From: Flavobacterium buctense
Lineage (GTDB): Bacteria; Bacteroidota; Bacteroidia; Flavobacteriales; Flavobacteriaceae
Direction: 5' to 3'
Length of the DNA stretch: 64,000 nt
Assembly: GCF_014486695.1 (NCBI RefSeq)
Contig: NZ_JACTAB010000004.1
Span: forward strand, 1 to 64,000
Shown: one piece after another, positions 26,884 through 36,193 of the stretch
How the letters are laid out: the number at the start of each line of letters is the position of its first letter
How positions within the stretch are numbered: position 1 is the stretch's first letter
Made by a program: the position numbers and the translations under genes
Notes under the pieces: model-generated
What the model saw: only the letters and a program-made list of their open reading frames with translations
Databases searched by the model: none
What the model was told of the DNA's origin: nothing

Positions 26884-28296
26884 ATGAAAAACATTACTTT
26901 AAAAATTAAACACGTTTTATTTTTATTAGCTTTCCTGACTACATCACTTGGATACTCACAAGACCAATTGTTGGGCTTCGAGGTTAGTGAAAGTGGAGGT
27001 GTAAATGGTGGTCCTTTTGGGGATGGACCTGCACCTGTTGTTGAAACAGGTACTGGTACAAATACCACTCAAGTTCTTAAAATAGTTGGAAATCCTGCAG
27101 GTCAGCCATGGCAAGGAATTAATTTAAATTTAACTTCATTGGTTAATTTGACAACAACTAAAACAATGACCATGGATGTGTTTTCGGCTACTGCTATTAC
27201 ATTTTTGGTTAAAGTTACAGGAGGTGTCGGTGGGCCAGCTGTAGTTGCGGCTTCTGCTTCGCATCCAGGTGGTAGTACTTGGCAAACTATATCATTTACT
27301 TTTGATACTTCTTTAGACGGACAAGCTGCACCTGCAAATGGTACTTACAGCGGTTTTGTAATACACACTTATTGGGCTCCAGGCGCAGTAGGGTTCTTTA
27401 ATCCAACTGTCCCTACACCTGAAAGAACTTTTTATGTTGATAATATTAAAGGCCCTCTTGGAACTCCTCCAGTTATAGCGGCGCCAACTGTTGCTGCACC
27501 AACACCTCCAAACAGAGCTGCTGCTGATGTAAGATCTATATTTAGTGATGCCTATGCGCCAGTTGGTGTAATTGGTTATTCAGGTGATGATAATTCATAC
27601 AATACTTCATGGTGTCCTGCAACTACTACTTTAGTACAGATAGAAGGTAACAACACTAATAGAACTGTAGGTTTAGGATGTGAAGGTGTTGGGTTTTTAG
27701 CCGGAAGATTTGATGCTACCGGGTTTACTCGTTTTCACATGGATATTTGGACACCTACAACAACTCAAGATAAAGTTTTTAGTTTTAAATTCTCTAACTG
27801 GAATGGTACTACAGGAGAAACAAACGCATGGGAATACACTGCTACAAACGCCAATGTTTTGACAAGTGGAGCAGAAGGAACTTGGATTTCTATAGACATC
27901 CCTTTTTCTGCACCAACCTTTAATTGTATTAATACACCACCTGGAAATGCTTGTCCTAGCGTAACTGACATAGCACAGTTCGTAATGACTTCAAATTTAG
28001 ATATTGTTTATTATGACAATCTTTATTTACACAAAAACACGGTGTTGTCAACTAATGATTTTGAAACTTCAAATGCAAGAATTTATCCAAATCCAGCAGA
28101 CAATATTTTAAATATTGAGTCTTCAATGTCAATTGAAAAAGTATCTGTATACAATCTTTTGGGTCAAGAGGTAATCACAAAATCTACGAATGCTGAGTTG
28201 GTAACTCTTGATGTTGCTAATCTACAGGCTGGGGTTTATGTTGTTAAAACTTCTATCAATGGAAATGTTTCTTCAACAAGATTTATTAAAGAGTAA
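26884..28296 (+). CDS. Secreted two-domain carbohydrate-binding-like protein with T9SS sorting domain
   Basis: A 470-residue secreted protein. After a signal peptide (SLGYSQ) there is a jelly-roll-like first domain (about 27-190, ending in TFYVDNIKGP), a proline/alanine linker, and a second beta-sandwich (about 210-390) that begins NRAAADVRSIFSDAYAP and ends VYYDNLYLHKN. The closing about 75 residues (IYPNPADNILNIESSM, ending RFIKE) are a type A T9SS sorting domain. No catalytic site was recognised. The second domain resembles the C-terminal domain of the lipoprotein at 34746. A role in holding beta-glucan at the surface is inferred from the locus. It is followed by a terminator, so it is transcribed alone. 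Confidence 0.75.
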   Translation: MKNITLKIKHVLFLLAFLTTSLGYSQDQLLGFEVSESGGVNGGPFGDGPAPVVETGTGTNTTQVLKIVGNPAGQPWQGINLNLTSLVNLTTTKTMTMDVFSATAITFLVKVTGGVGGPAVVAASASHPGGSTWQTISFTFDTSLDGQAAPANGTYSGFVIHTYWAPGAVGFFNPTVPTPERTFYVDNIKGPLGTPPVIAAPTVAAPTPPNRAAADVRSIFSDAYAPVGVIGYSGDDNSYNTSWCPATTTLVQIEGNNTNRTVGLGCEGVGFLAGRFDATGFTRFHMDIWTPTTTQDKVFSFKFSNWNGTTGETNAWEYTATNANVLTSGAEGTWISIDIPFSAPTFNCINTPPGNACPSVTDIAQFVMTSNLDIVYYDNLYLHKNTVLSTNDFETSNARIYPNPADNILNIESSMSIEKVSVYNLLGQEVITKSTNAELVTLDVANLQAGVYVVKTSINGNVSSTRFIKE

Positions 28297-28316
28297 TTTT
28301 AAGTTAATTAGTTTTG

Positions 28317-28343
28317 AAAGCACGGAATTTATTTCGTGCTTTT
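28317..28343 (+). terminator. Intrinsic terminator after the secreted binding protein
   Basis: AAAGCACG (28317-28324) pairs with CGTGCTTT (28335-28342), followed by T-rich sequence. Confidence 0.8.
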
Positions 28344-28423
28344 CTATTTATAGTATCTATATGATGTAAATTAATTTAACTATAAAAGCATTTCTGAAAA
28401 TTAGAATTCGTAATATTGTGTAT

Positions 28424-31258
28424 ATGACCTCCCAAAAATCATTCATTAATAAATTTTCAACACTAGCAATATTATTATTGTTTGTCAATTTTACAGTTGC
28501 TCAAGACTTGCCGCCCATTGTGAAATATAATTCTACAACCTACAATGCCGGTAATCAGAATTGGATGATTTCACAAGACAAGAATCATTTTGTTTATTTT
28601 GCGAACAATGAAGGATTGCTTGAATTTAATGGTTCAAATTGGGTTTTATATCAATCACCTAATGAAACTATAATTCGATCTGTAAAGGTTATTGGAGACA
28701 AAATATATACAGGTTGCTACATGGAATTTGGGTACTGGGTCAGAGAAAAAAATGGCAGGCTTAAATACACTTCACTAAGTCATAAAATCAAATCAAAAAT
28801 TAATGTAGACGAACAGTTTTGGAATATTCTTAATTATGATCAATGGGTTATTTTTCAATCTTTAGATAAAATTTACATTTATGATACCAAAACAAATACC
28901 TTTAAAATTGTCAATCCAAATATCCGAATTTTAAAGGCCTTTAAGACTCCTGGCTCTATTTATTATCAAACGGTGAATTTTGATTTATTTGAAATTGAAA
29001 ATGGGACTAATAAGTTAGTATCTAATAATTCCATCCTAAAAAACAATAAAATTGTAAATATTTTCGAGATTGATGAGGGTTTGTTAATTCACACACAATT
29101 TGATGGATTTTACAAGTTGACCAATGGTAATTTGGTTAAGTTCAATACTGAAGCCGATTCTGAAATAGCAACTAGTAGTATTTATAGCAGTCAAATGATG
29201 GCAGATGGAAGTTTTGCCGTTGGAACAATATCTAATGGGGTTTATATTTTAACTAAAGAAGGCAAAGTTAAATACCATATAACCCAAAGAAAAGGATTAA
29301 GTAATAATACAGTTTTATCTATTTATGAGGATATTGATAATAATTTATGGCTTGGTCTAGACAATGGGATCAATTGTATCAATTTAAAATCTCCTATAAA
29401 AAGCTTTTCTGATGACTCCGGAAATTTAGGGACTGTATATGCTTCAATTATCTATAAAGGCTTTTTGTATTTGGGAACAAATCAAGGTCTTTTCTACAAA
29501 AGTTATTTAAATGATGATAACCAATTCAAATTTGTTAAAGGAACGAAAGGTCAAGTTTGGTCACTCTTTGCCTATGATAATGTATTGTTTTGTGGTCATG
29601 ATTCAGGAACTTACATCATTGACAATGACAATTCAAAACTAATTTTTTCGCAATCCGGAACATGGAAGTTGGGATTAGTTCCTAATAAAAAGAATTTATT
29701 GTTACAAGGAAATTATTATGGCATGTCAGTTTTGGAAAAAGTTAATAATGTATGGGTATTCAGAAATAAAATTTCGGGCTTTAATTATTCTTCTAAATAT
29801 TTTGAAACTACAAAGTCAAATGAAGTATATGTAAGTCATGAGTATAAAGGAATTTTTCGTTTTCAATTGGATGCTCAATTTCGTAAAGGTTTCGGCATTT
29901 ACGCCTATAAAAGTCCAAACAAAGGAAAAAATGCAGGGTTAACTAAGTTTAACAATTCAATTTACTATGCCTACAAAGACGGCATTTTTAGATTAAATCA
30001 AAAGACAAAAGTGTTTGAAAAAGATAAAGTATTGAGTACTGTCTTTGCAAATAATGAATATACTTCGGGTAGATTAATCATAGATAACTCCAATAAACTT
30101 TGGCTTTTTTCGAAAAACTACATTAATTATTTTACTGTAAACAAGCTAAATTCAGAGTTGAAAAAGAATGTGATCTCAATTCCTTCATCGATAACTAATA
30201 CGATGCTAGGATACGAAAACATTACGCAGCTGTCCAATTCAGTTTATATCATAGGAACTACTGACGGGTATTATACTTTTAATATCGAGGATTTAAATTT
30301 TAAAAACAATCATGTGGTAATTTCTAATGTTAGTGTCAATAAACTTAACGAAGCACTAATAAGTTCCCCAATTACAGAATCCGGTACATTTTCTCATGAT
30401 GAAAACAATATCACTTTTAGTTATACAGTACCGAAATATAATAAGTATATTATTGCCGAATATCAATATTTACTTGAAGGTTTTCAAGATCAATGGAGTG
30501 ATTGGAGTTCAAAATCTACAATCAATTTCAAAAATCTATCACCCGGAGATTATAAATTTAAAGTTCGCTCAAAATTAGTCAATTCCCAAATCGAAAATGT
30601 GGCTGTTTATTCATTCACAATTTCGAAACCTTGGTACAGTACAAATTTTGCTATCATTATTTATTTTCTATTGGTTTGTTTGATGGCTTATTATATCAAT
30701 AAAGCTTATGTCAATTACTATTCTCAACAGAAGCAAAAATTGATAGATGAAAATAATCTTTTATTAGAAATAAAAGAGTTAGAAAACGAACAGCAATTGA
30801 TGAAATTGCGAAATGAGCAACTCTCATTGGATGTGAATGAAAAAAGCAGAGAATTGGCTTTATCAACAATGAGTCTGATTAAAAAAGATGAGTTGTTAGC
30901 ATTGATCAGAGATGATTTAAAAAAATCTTCAGATGAAGCTAGTTCCAGAAGCGTGAAATCAATACTATCTACTACCATAAATAAAAACGTTTCAGCCGAT
31001 AAAGCTTGGAATGTATTTAAGGAAGCGTTTGATTCAGCGGATAATGACTTTTTGAAGAAAGTAAAACAAGCCTATCCTTCTTTGACTCCAAACGATTTAA
31101 GGCTGTGTGCTTATCTTAGGTTAAATTTATCTTCAAAAGAAATAGCTCCCTTGTTGAATATCTCGGTTAGAAGTGTCGAGATTAAACGATATCGTTTGCG
31201 AAAAAAAATGGATTTGCCGCATGAAACAGGACTTGTTGAGTACATCCTTTCAATTTAA
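28424..31258 (+). CDS. Transmembrane one-component regulator of locus 2: propeller / triple-tyrosine sensor with LuxR-type HTH
   Basis: A 944-residue paralog of the regulator at 3138 with the same order: signal peptide (NFTVAQ), periplasmic propeller blades (NLWLGLDNGIN, TNQGLF), a Y_Y_Y domain (YQYLLEGFQDQWSDWSS and NLSPGDYKFKVRS), one membrane helix (FAIIIYFLLVCLMAYYI), a coiled coil, and a C-terminal HTH (LSSKEIAPLLNISVRSVEIK followed by RYRLRKKM). The recognition region is very close to that of the other regulator. The ATG at 28424 is preferred over the GTG at 28418. Since it stands between the binding protein and the rest of locus 2, it is the likely activator of both. No kinase or receiver domain is present. 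Confidence 0.85.
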   Translation: MTSQKSFINKFSTLAILLLFVNFTVAQDLPPIVKYNSTTYNAGNQNWMISQDKNHFVYFANNEGLLEFNGSNWVLYQSPNETIIRSVKVIGDKIYTGCYMEFGYWVREKNGRLKYTSLSHKIKSKINVDEQFWNILNYDQWVIFQSLDKIYIYDTKTNTFKIVNPNIRILKAFKTPGSIYYQTVNFDLFEIENGTNKLVSNNSILKNNKIVNIFEIDEGLLIHTQFDGFYKLTNGNLVKFNTEADSEIATSSIYSSQMMADGSFAVGTISNGVYILTKEGKVKYHITQRKGLSNNTVLSIYEDIDNNLWLGLDNGINCINLKSPIKSFSDDSGNLGTVYASIIYKGFLYLGTNQGLFYKSYLNDDNQFKFVKGTKGQVWSLFAYDNVLFCGHDSGTYIIDNDNSKLIFSQSGTWKLGLVPNKKNLLLQGNYYGMSVLEKVNNVWVFRNKISGFNYSSKYFETTKSNEVYVSHEYKGIFRFQLDAQFRKGFGIYAYKSPNKGKNAGLTKFNNSIYYAYKDGIFRLNQKTKVFEKDKVLSTVFANNEYTSGRLIIDNSNKLWLFSKNYINYFTVNKLNSELKKNVISIPSSITNTMLGYENITQLSNSVYIIGTTDGYYTFNIEDLNFKNNHVVISNVSVNKLNEALISSPITESGTFSHDENNITFSYTVPKYNKYIIAEYQYLLEGFQDQWSDWSSKSTINFKNLSPGDYKFKVRSKLVNSQIENVAVYSFTISKPWYSTNFAIIIYFLLVCLMAYYINKAYVNYYSQQKQKLIDENNLLLEIKELENEQQLMKLRNEQLSLDVNEKSRELALSTMSLIKKDELLALIRDDLKKSSDEASSRSVKSILSTTINKNVSADKAWNVFKEAFDSADNDFLKKVKQAYPSLTPNDLRLCAYLRLNLSSKEIAPLLNISVRSVEIKRYRLRKKMDLPHETGLVEYILSI

Positions 31259-31280
31259 GAATGTTGTTTAAAATGTTTTC

Positions 31281-31300
31281 GACTATACATTGACTATACA
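31281..31300 (-). promoter_or_regulatory. Direct repeat TGTATAGT-N3-TGTATAGT (minus strand)
   Basis: Plus-strand GACTATACA at 31281-31289 and 31292-31300. On the minus strand this reads TGTATAGTC twice with an 11-base period, the same design as at 26801-26821. Confidence 0.5.
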
Positions 31301-31511
31301 AAATGTGTTTATTCCTTAAATGATTTGTTGTGAATAGCACCTAAATCACCCGTAACTGGACAATTTTCTGTTTTTTTTTGGATAAAACACGGATTGTATA
31401 GTTTCTATAATCTTTATTTTTTTTTTAAATTTATAAAAAATGTAAATTTACTAAATCTCAAATTTTATCAATTTTTTTATGGATACATTAAAAAATGCAA
31501 CTAAAAGTTAT

Positions 31512-31544
31512 GTAATGTGTAATTAAACCTATGATTAATAAAAC
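31512..31544 (+). promoter_or_regulatory. Candidate operator shared with the susC promoter
   Basis: It begins GTAATGTGTAATTA and contains AACCTATGATTAATAA. With short gaps it aligns over its whole length to 6058-6090, and it stands 52 bases from its start codon compared with 45 there. Regulatory meaning is inferred. Confidence 0.4.
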
Positions 31545-31596
31545 AGTTTATAATCTAAAAATTCAAATTTAAATACCAATCAAACAATTATCAAAA

Positions 31597-34500
31597 ATGA
31601 AAAACTTTATTTTACTATTTACCATTATGATTTTTTCTCCTTCCGTTTTTTCACAAGCCAATAAAGTGGTCATTGTGAACAATAATGAAGGTATTAAATT
31701 TGTAGTTGATGGCAAAGATTTTATTGTAAACGGAATGAATTGGGATTATTTTCCAATAGGAACGAATTACTCATACAGCCTTTGGAATCAATCGGATGAT
31801 TTTGTTAAAGACGCGCTGGATGAAGAGATGGGATTGCTTAAAAATATGGGCGTAAATACAATAAGAGTTTACTCGGGAATGCCAAAAAAATGGATTGAGT
31901 ATGTTTATGACAATTTTGGAATCTATACCATGTTAAATCACTCTTTTGGTAGATATGGTTTAACATTAGATGGAGTTTGGACGCCAAATACAGAATATTC
32001 CAATCCTAAAACACGTGAGTTGCTTATGAAAGAAGTTAAACAAATGGCTTCTGATTATAAAGACACAAGAGGTTTATTAATATTCTTGTTAGGAAATGAA
32101 AATAATTACGGCCTTTTTTGGGATGGAGCTGAAACGGAGAATATTCCAATCAAAGACAGAAAGTCAACTATAAGAGCACAAGCAATGTACAAGTTATTCA
32201 ATGAGGCTAGTGTGGCTATGAAGTCCATTGATGGTTCACATCCAATTGCGATTTGTAATGGTGACTTACTTTTTCTTGATTTAGTTGCTCAAGAATGTAA
32301 AGATGTAGACATTTTTGGAACTAATGTATACAGAGGTGTTTCTTTCGGAGATTTATTCGATCGAGTAAAAAAAGAATATGGTAAACCGGTTTTGTTTACA
32401 GAGTTTGGTGCCGATGCCTTTAATGTAACAACTAATGAAGAAGATCAAAAAGCACAATCTTTTTATCTAAAAGGCAATTGGAAAGAAATCTATGCAAATG
32501 CTGCCGGTCAAGGCAAAGCTGGCAACTCATTGGGAGGTTTTACCTTTCAATTTAGTGATGGATGGTGGAAATTCGGCCAAACTAAAAATTTAGACATACA
32601 TGATTCCAACGCTTCATGGTCTAATGGAGGATATCAAAAAGATTTTACCGAAGGACAAAACAATATGAATGAAGAATGGTTTGGAATTTGTGCGAAAGGA
32701 CCAACGGATGAAAAAGGGCATTACCAACTATACCCACGTGCGGCTTATTATGTTCTAAAAGAAATACACCAATTAAATCCTTTTGCTGCCGGAACAACAC
32801 TCACTTCAATTGACAGTCATTTCGAAAAATCTCAGATTATGGATGCTGTTTTAAGAGCTAGAGGTGATAAAGCCGCACTAGGAGGTAATGATAGTGAGAT
32901 ATTGAAAATCAGTAATTTAAGAGCAGAATTTACTACATTTAACACAGGTGGAAGTTTATTGACAACACCTAGTGTTGCTGATCCGGAAGCATTGTCTTAT
33001 CCTAATCGAACCGGTTTTGACCACATGGAATCTTATTTTATAGGTGTAGAAGGAAATCCGGCTCCTAATATGAAAGCAAATGTGAACGTAAATATTTTAG
33101 GCCGTGTGGCTGAAAATCCAATAAATGAAATATTTTATGAAAATAGAGGTCGTACACAAATTGTAGACACGCCTGAAGGTCCAGCATTAATTTCTGACGC
33201 TAACAGAGTTCAAGTATACAATGCATCTTACAGTTGGAATCAGAAAGATTTTGATTTAAGAGGTTTTTACAGAACCGGACATTACCATTGGGGTTATGAA
33301 GGTGACTTTTTTGCTTTGTATTCAGAAGCAAACTATGGCCCGAACTTAGATATTTATAATGGCGAAACATTAGGTTTTGAAGTAGATGGAAAAAGAAGCT
33401 TAAGTGGTTTCAAAGCCGCTTTTGGTCCACAACTTTGGTGGGCAGCTAACCCAGCTGTACTTTTAAAATACAGCAAAAAAATTGGCAAGTTTGATGCTAC
33501 TGCAGTTTATCATGAAGATATTGCCAATGCAAATAATATTCAAACCTCTATTTTTGTTCCACAACCTAAAACCCGTAGAGCTACTTTAGCCTTCAAAACA
33601 AAAGTAGGTGCATTAGGCATTGAATTTGGTGGAATTTGGGGTGGACAACCTTTGAATGGCAGAGTTTTCCAATACGCAGTTGAAACTACTCCTGGCAATT
33701 ATATTGCTTATGATGATAAAATAAACTCAAGTGATAATTGGGGAGGTAAAGCTAAACTAACCTTTTCTAAAGGAAAGTTTAATGTTTACACTCAAGGGGC
33801 TATAATGGGATTAGTTGCTAATGGTGGTGCAGACAATGTTCAAACATTCACCGGATGGAGATTAAAAGACAGTGGTAGTGGAAATCAAATGAATTTCTTA
33901 GCCGGTTTGACTTATAATGTAAACTCAAATTTACAAATCGCTCCAAACTTCTTGTGGCAAAAACCTTTAGTTGATGCTATGCCAAATGGTATCGATGCAC
34001 CGGGAAGATTGCGTAATATTTTAGAAGACCCATTTATAGTAAGAGCTAACAGAGAAACCGTGGGTGGAGAATTGTTAATCACTTGGGATCCAACTCCGGC
34101 TACTTGGATGTATGAATGGAATAATGATATGGTAGAGGACGCTAAGTTTGCCGTAAGTACAGGTTTCGTATTCAGACATTTGCCAACCAATCAAGATGCT
34201 GCTATTGGATTTTTAGCTAATCGTACAGCTTTTGCCTTTGAAAGATCTGCACCGGCACAAGATTTATGGGAATCTAATACTAGATTAGTTTCTAAATTGA
34301 GTACTGACTTAGGTGTTATTGCCAATATTTATTTTGGAAATGGTCAAGCCAATGGTGATTCTGAAAGAACTATTAATAGAGCCGGAGGAGATGTCCGCTT
34401 AATATACAGAAAAGTTAAAGTGACCAGTGCTATAAAGTTTAATGATTGGGGACCATTTGATTATCACCGCGATTTCAATTTAACTTATCCATTACAAACC

Positions 34501-34728
34501 TCATTAGATATCTCTACATCTGTTGGAAAACCTAGTTGGTTTATATTGCCTGATACAAGAATTGGTATTATGGGTATTTGGAGATCTTTAGATCAGTTTT
34601 CTCCAAGATATTCTCCCAACCAAACAGCAACGGAATTTGCTACTGAACCAATCTTAACTCCGGTTGGTTTCGGAAACGGTTCTGAATGGGAAATAAGAAC
34701 ATACATTCACATAAATATTGGAAAATAA
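31597..34728 (+). CDS. Glycosidase (GH2/GH72-like TIM barrel) fused to a putative outer-membrane beta-barrel
   Basis: A 1043-residue exported protein of unusual build. After a signal peptide (SVFSQ) residues about 30-400 form a glycosidase-type TIM barrel: VNGMNWDYFPIG, LLKNMGVNTIRVYSG, an acid/base motif LLGNENN (Glu168) and a nucleophile motif LFTEFGAD (Glu269). These resemble GH2 catalytic domains and fungal GH72 beta-1,3-glucanosyltransferases. From about residue 530 to the end come regularly alternating aromatic/hydrophobic strands (FDLRGFYRTGHYHWGYEG, FNVYTQGAIMGLV) and a final strand WEIRTYIHINIGK, as in outer-membrane barrels. It lacks TonB-box or plug motifs. It heads the locus 2 enzyme operon. 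The barrel assignment is inference from strand pattern. Confidence 0.7.
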   Translation: MKNFILLFTIMIFSPSVFSQANKVVIVNNNEGIKFVVDGKDFIVNGMNWDYFPIGTNYSYSLWNQSDDFVKDALDEEMGLLKNMGVNTIRVYSGMPKKWIEYVYDNFGIYTMLNHSFGRYGLTLDGVWTPNTEYSNPKTRELLMKEVKQMASDYKDTRGLLIFLLGNENNYGLFWDGAETENIPIKDRKSTIRAQAMYKLFNEASVAMKSIDGSHPIAICNGDLLFLDLVAQECKDVDIFGTNVYRGVSFGDLFDRVKKEYGKPVLFTEFGADAFNVTTNEEDQKAQSFYLKGNWKEIYANAAGQGKAGNSLGGFTFQFSDGWWKFGQTKNLDIHDSNASWSNGGYQKDFTEGQNNMNEEWFGICAKGPTDEKGHYQLYPRAAYYVLKEIHQLNPFAAGTTLTSIDSHFEKSQIMDAVLRARGDKAALGGNDSEILKISNLRAEFTTFNTGGSLLTTPSVADPEALSYPNRTGFDHMESYFIGVEGNPAPNMKANVNVNILGRVAENPINEIFYENRGRTQIVDTPEGPALISDANRVQVYNASYSWNQKDFDLRGFYRTGHYHWGYEGDFFALYSEANYGPNLDIYNGETLGFEVDGKRSLSGFKAAFGPQLWWAANPAVLLKYSKKIGKFDATAVYHEDIANANNIQTSIFVPQPKTRRATLAFKTKVGALGIEFGGIWGGQPLNGRVFQYAVETTPGNYIAYDDKINSSDNWGGKAKLTFSKGKFNVYTQGAIMGLVANGGADNVQTFTGWRLKDSGSGNQMNFLAGLTYNVNSNLQIAPNFLWQKPLVDAMPNGIDAPGRLRNILEDPFIVRANRETVGGELLITWDPTPATWMYEWNNDMVEDAKFAVSTGFVFRHLPTNQDAAIGFLANRTAFAFERSAPAQDLWESNTRLVSKLSTDLGVIANIYFGNGQANGDSERTINRAGGDVRLIYRKVKVTSAIKFNDWGPFDYHRDFNLTYPLQTSLDISTSVGKPSWFILPDTRIGIMGIWRSLDQFSPRYSPNQTATEFATEPILTPVGFGNGSEWEIRTYIHINIGK

Positions 34729-34745
34729 TTTTAAAAAATTGAAAA

Positions 34746-36161
34746 ATGAAAAATAGAAAAATTAATTATTTTAAAAAGTCACTACTGTTGTTAATCGTAA
34801 TGATTACAGCAATTAATTGTGATCGTGAATTATCTGATGATGCGACATTGTCCGGTTTCTCAAAAAACGGAGAAATTTTTACAGATAATTTTATTGGTAT
34901 GGGAAGTGATTTTTATTTCCCTTACGGAGATTCTAAATTTACAGCTTTCTCTGTTGATACAGATGAAGCTTACAAAGGTAATGCTTCCATTCGTTTCGAT
35001 GTACCAAATGCAAATGACCCGCAAGGAAGTTATGCCGGTGGTATTTTTAGAGTTGAAGGTGCCGGACGTGATTTAACAGGTTATGATGCTTTAACGTTTT
35101 GGGCAAAAGCTTCTCAAGGGGTAACGGTTGCTGAATTTGGTTTTGGTGAAGATTTTTTCCCAAATCAATTCATCACTACTATGAGAAACGTAAGTGTAGG
35201 AACTGCATGGACAAAATATATTATTCCAATTCCTGATGCTTCAAGACTTTTACAAGAACGTGGTATGTTTAGATACGCAGCTGGTTCAAACGGAACCAAC
35301 GGCGCAGGATATACTATTTGGATTGATGAGTTAAGATTCGAAAAATTAGGAACAATAGCTCATGGACAAGCGTCAATAATGAATGGCAATAATCAAGCAC
35401 TAACTACTTTTGTTGGGGTTACTTCTAATGTTGATGGAGTTATAGCCACTTTTAACTTACCAACCGGGGTAGATCAAGCGGTATCAATTAGCCCTTCTTA
35501 TTTAGAATTTTCTTCTTCAAATCCTGCAGTAGCATCTGTAGATGATGCAGGAGTAGTGACTTCTTTGAGTGCAGGAACTGCTGTAATAACCGCAACTATG
35601 AATGGTGTTGCCGCCACAGGTAGCTTAACAATCAATTGCGTGGGTACTTTTATACACGCACCTATACCAACAAGAAATCAGGCTAATGTGATATCCATTT
35701 TTTCAGACACTTACAATAATGTTCCTGTAAATTATTATAATGGTTATTGGCAGCCTTGGCAAACCACTGTTTCAAATGATTTCTCCGTTTTAGGGGATAA
35801 TATTTTGAATTACACCATATTTAATTTTGTGGGTATTGAATTCAGTAACCCTACTATAAATGCCAATAGTATGACGGGTATACATTTGGATGTTTTCATT
35901 CCAGGACCAGTTGCTCCTGGTAGACAACTAAGGGTTCTTGTAGTTGATTTTGGAGCAAATGGTGTTTTTGGTGGTGGAGATGATACAAGACATTCTACGA
36001 CTTTTACAGCCCCAACTTTAGTATCCCAAGCTTGGATTCCTATAGAAATTCCTTTTTCAGCCATGCCACTATTGTTAAGTAGATCACATTTGGCACAAAT
36101 TATACTAGAAGGTGGAGATGGTTCGGTTCTTTATGCAGATAACATCTATTTTTATAACTAA
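34746..36161 (+). CDS. Surface glycan-binding lipoprotein with Ig-like domain
   Basis: A 471-residue lipoprotein (lipobox at Cys25, TAINC). Residues about 37-200 form a jelly-roll domain (GSDFYFPYGDSKFTAFSVD, then YTIWIDELRFEKL) reminiscent of carbohydrate-binding modules. About 215-297 is a Big_2-type Ig-like domain (FSSSNPAVASVDDAGVVTSL, then GTAVITATMNG). About 300-471 is a second beta-sandwich starting with RNQANVISIFSDTY and ending YADNIYFYN, similar to the second domain of the protein at 26884. No catalytic residues were recognised. Its place after the barrel fusion, where SusD-like proteins usually stand, suggests it is the surface capture protein of this SusD-less locus; that role is inferred. 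Confidence 0.75.
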   Translation: MKNRKINYFKKSLLLLIVMITAINCDRELSDDATLSGFSKNGEIFTDNFIGMGSDFYFPYGDSKFTAFSVDTDEAYKGNASIRFDVPNANDPQGSYAGGIFRVEGAGRDLTGYDALTFWAKASQGVTVAEFGFGEDFFPNQFITTMRNVSVGTAWTKYIIPIPDASRLLQERGMFRYAAGSNGTNGAGYTIWIDELRFEKLGTIAHGQASIMNGNNQALTTFVGVTSNVDGVIATFNLPTGVDQAVSISPSYLEFSSSNPAVASVDDAGVVTSLSAGTAVITATMNGVAATGSLTINCVGTFIHAPIPTRNQANVISIFSDTYNNVPVNYYNGYWQPWQTTVSNDFSVLGDNILNYTIFNFVGIEFSNPTINANSMTGIHLDVFIPGPVAPGRQLRVLVVDFGANGVFGGGDDTRHSTTFTAPTLVSQAWIPIEIPFSAMPLLLSRSHLAQIILEGGDGSVLYADNIYFYN

Positions 36162-36193
36162 TTAGGCTTTATTTAAAAACAATTAAATTTCAC

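Larger units (their letters stand above)
31259..31596. other. 338-base regulatory region upstream of the main locus 2 operon
   Basis: No gene is seen. It contains an inverted-orientation pair of TGTATAGTC repeats (31281-31300), a single TGTATAGT (31395-31402) within the palindrome TATAG-TTT-CTATA, a very AT-rich stretch (about 31410-31500) and the box at 31512-31544 that resembles the susC upstream box. Its length and content mark it as the main control region of the locus. Confidence 0.55.

Noticed and set aside
31393..31412. Third full copy of the TGTATAGT direct repeat
   Set aside because: Only one half-site is intact; the partner at the 11-base period matches at about half of its positions. 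It is better described as a single site within a short palindrome.
31597..34728. Reading the C-terminal half as a SusC/TonB-dependent receptor
   Set aside because: No plug domain, no carboxypeptidase-regulatory-like domain and no SusC junction motif are present, and the barrel part is about 500 residues, too short for SusC.
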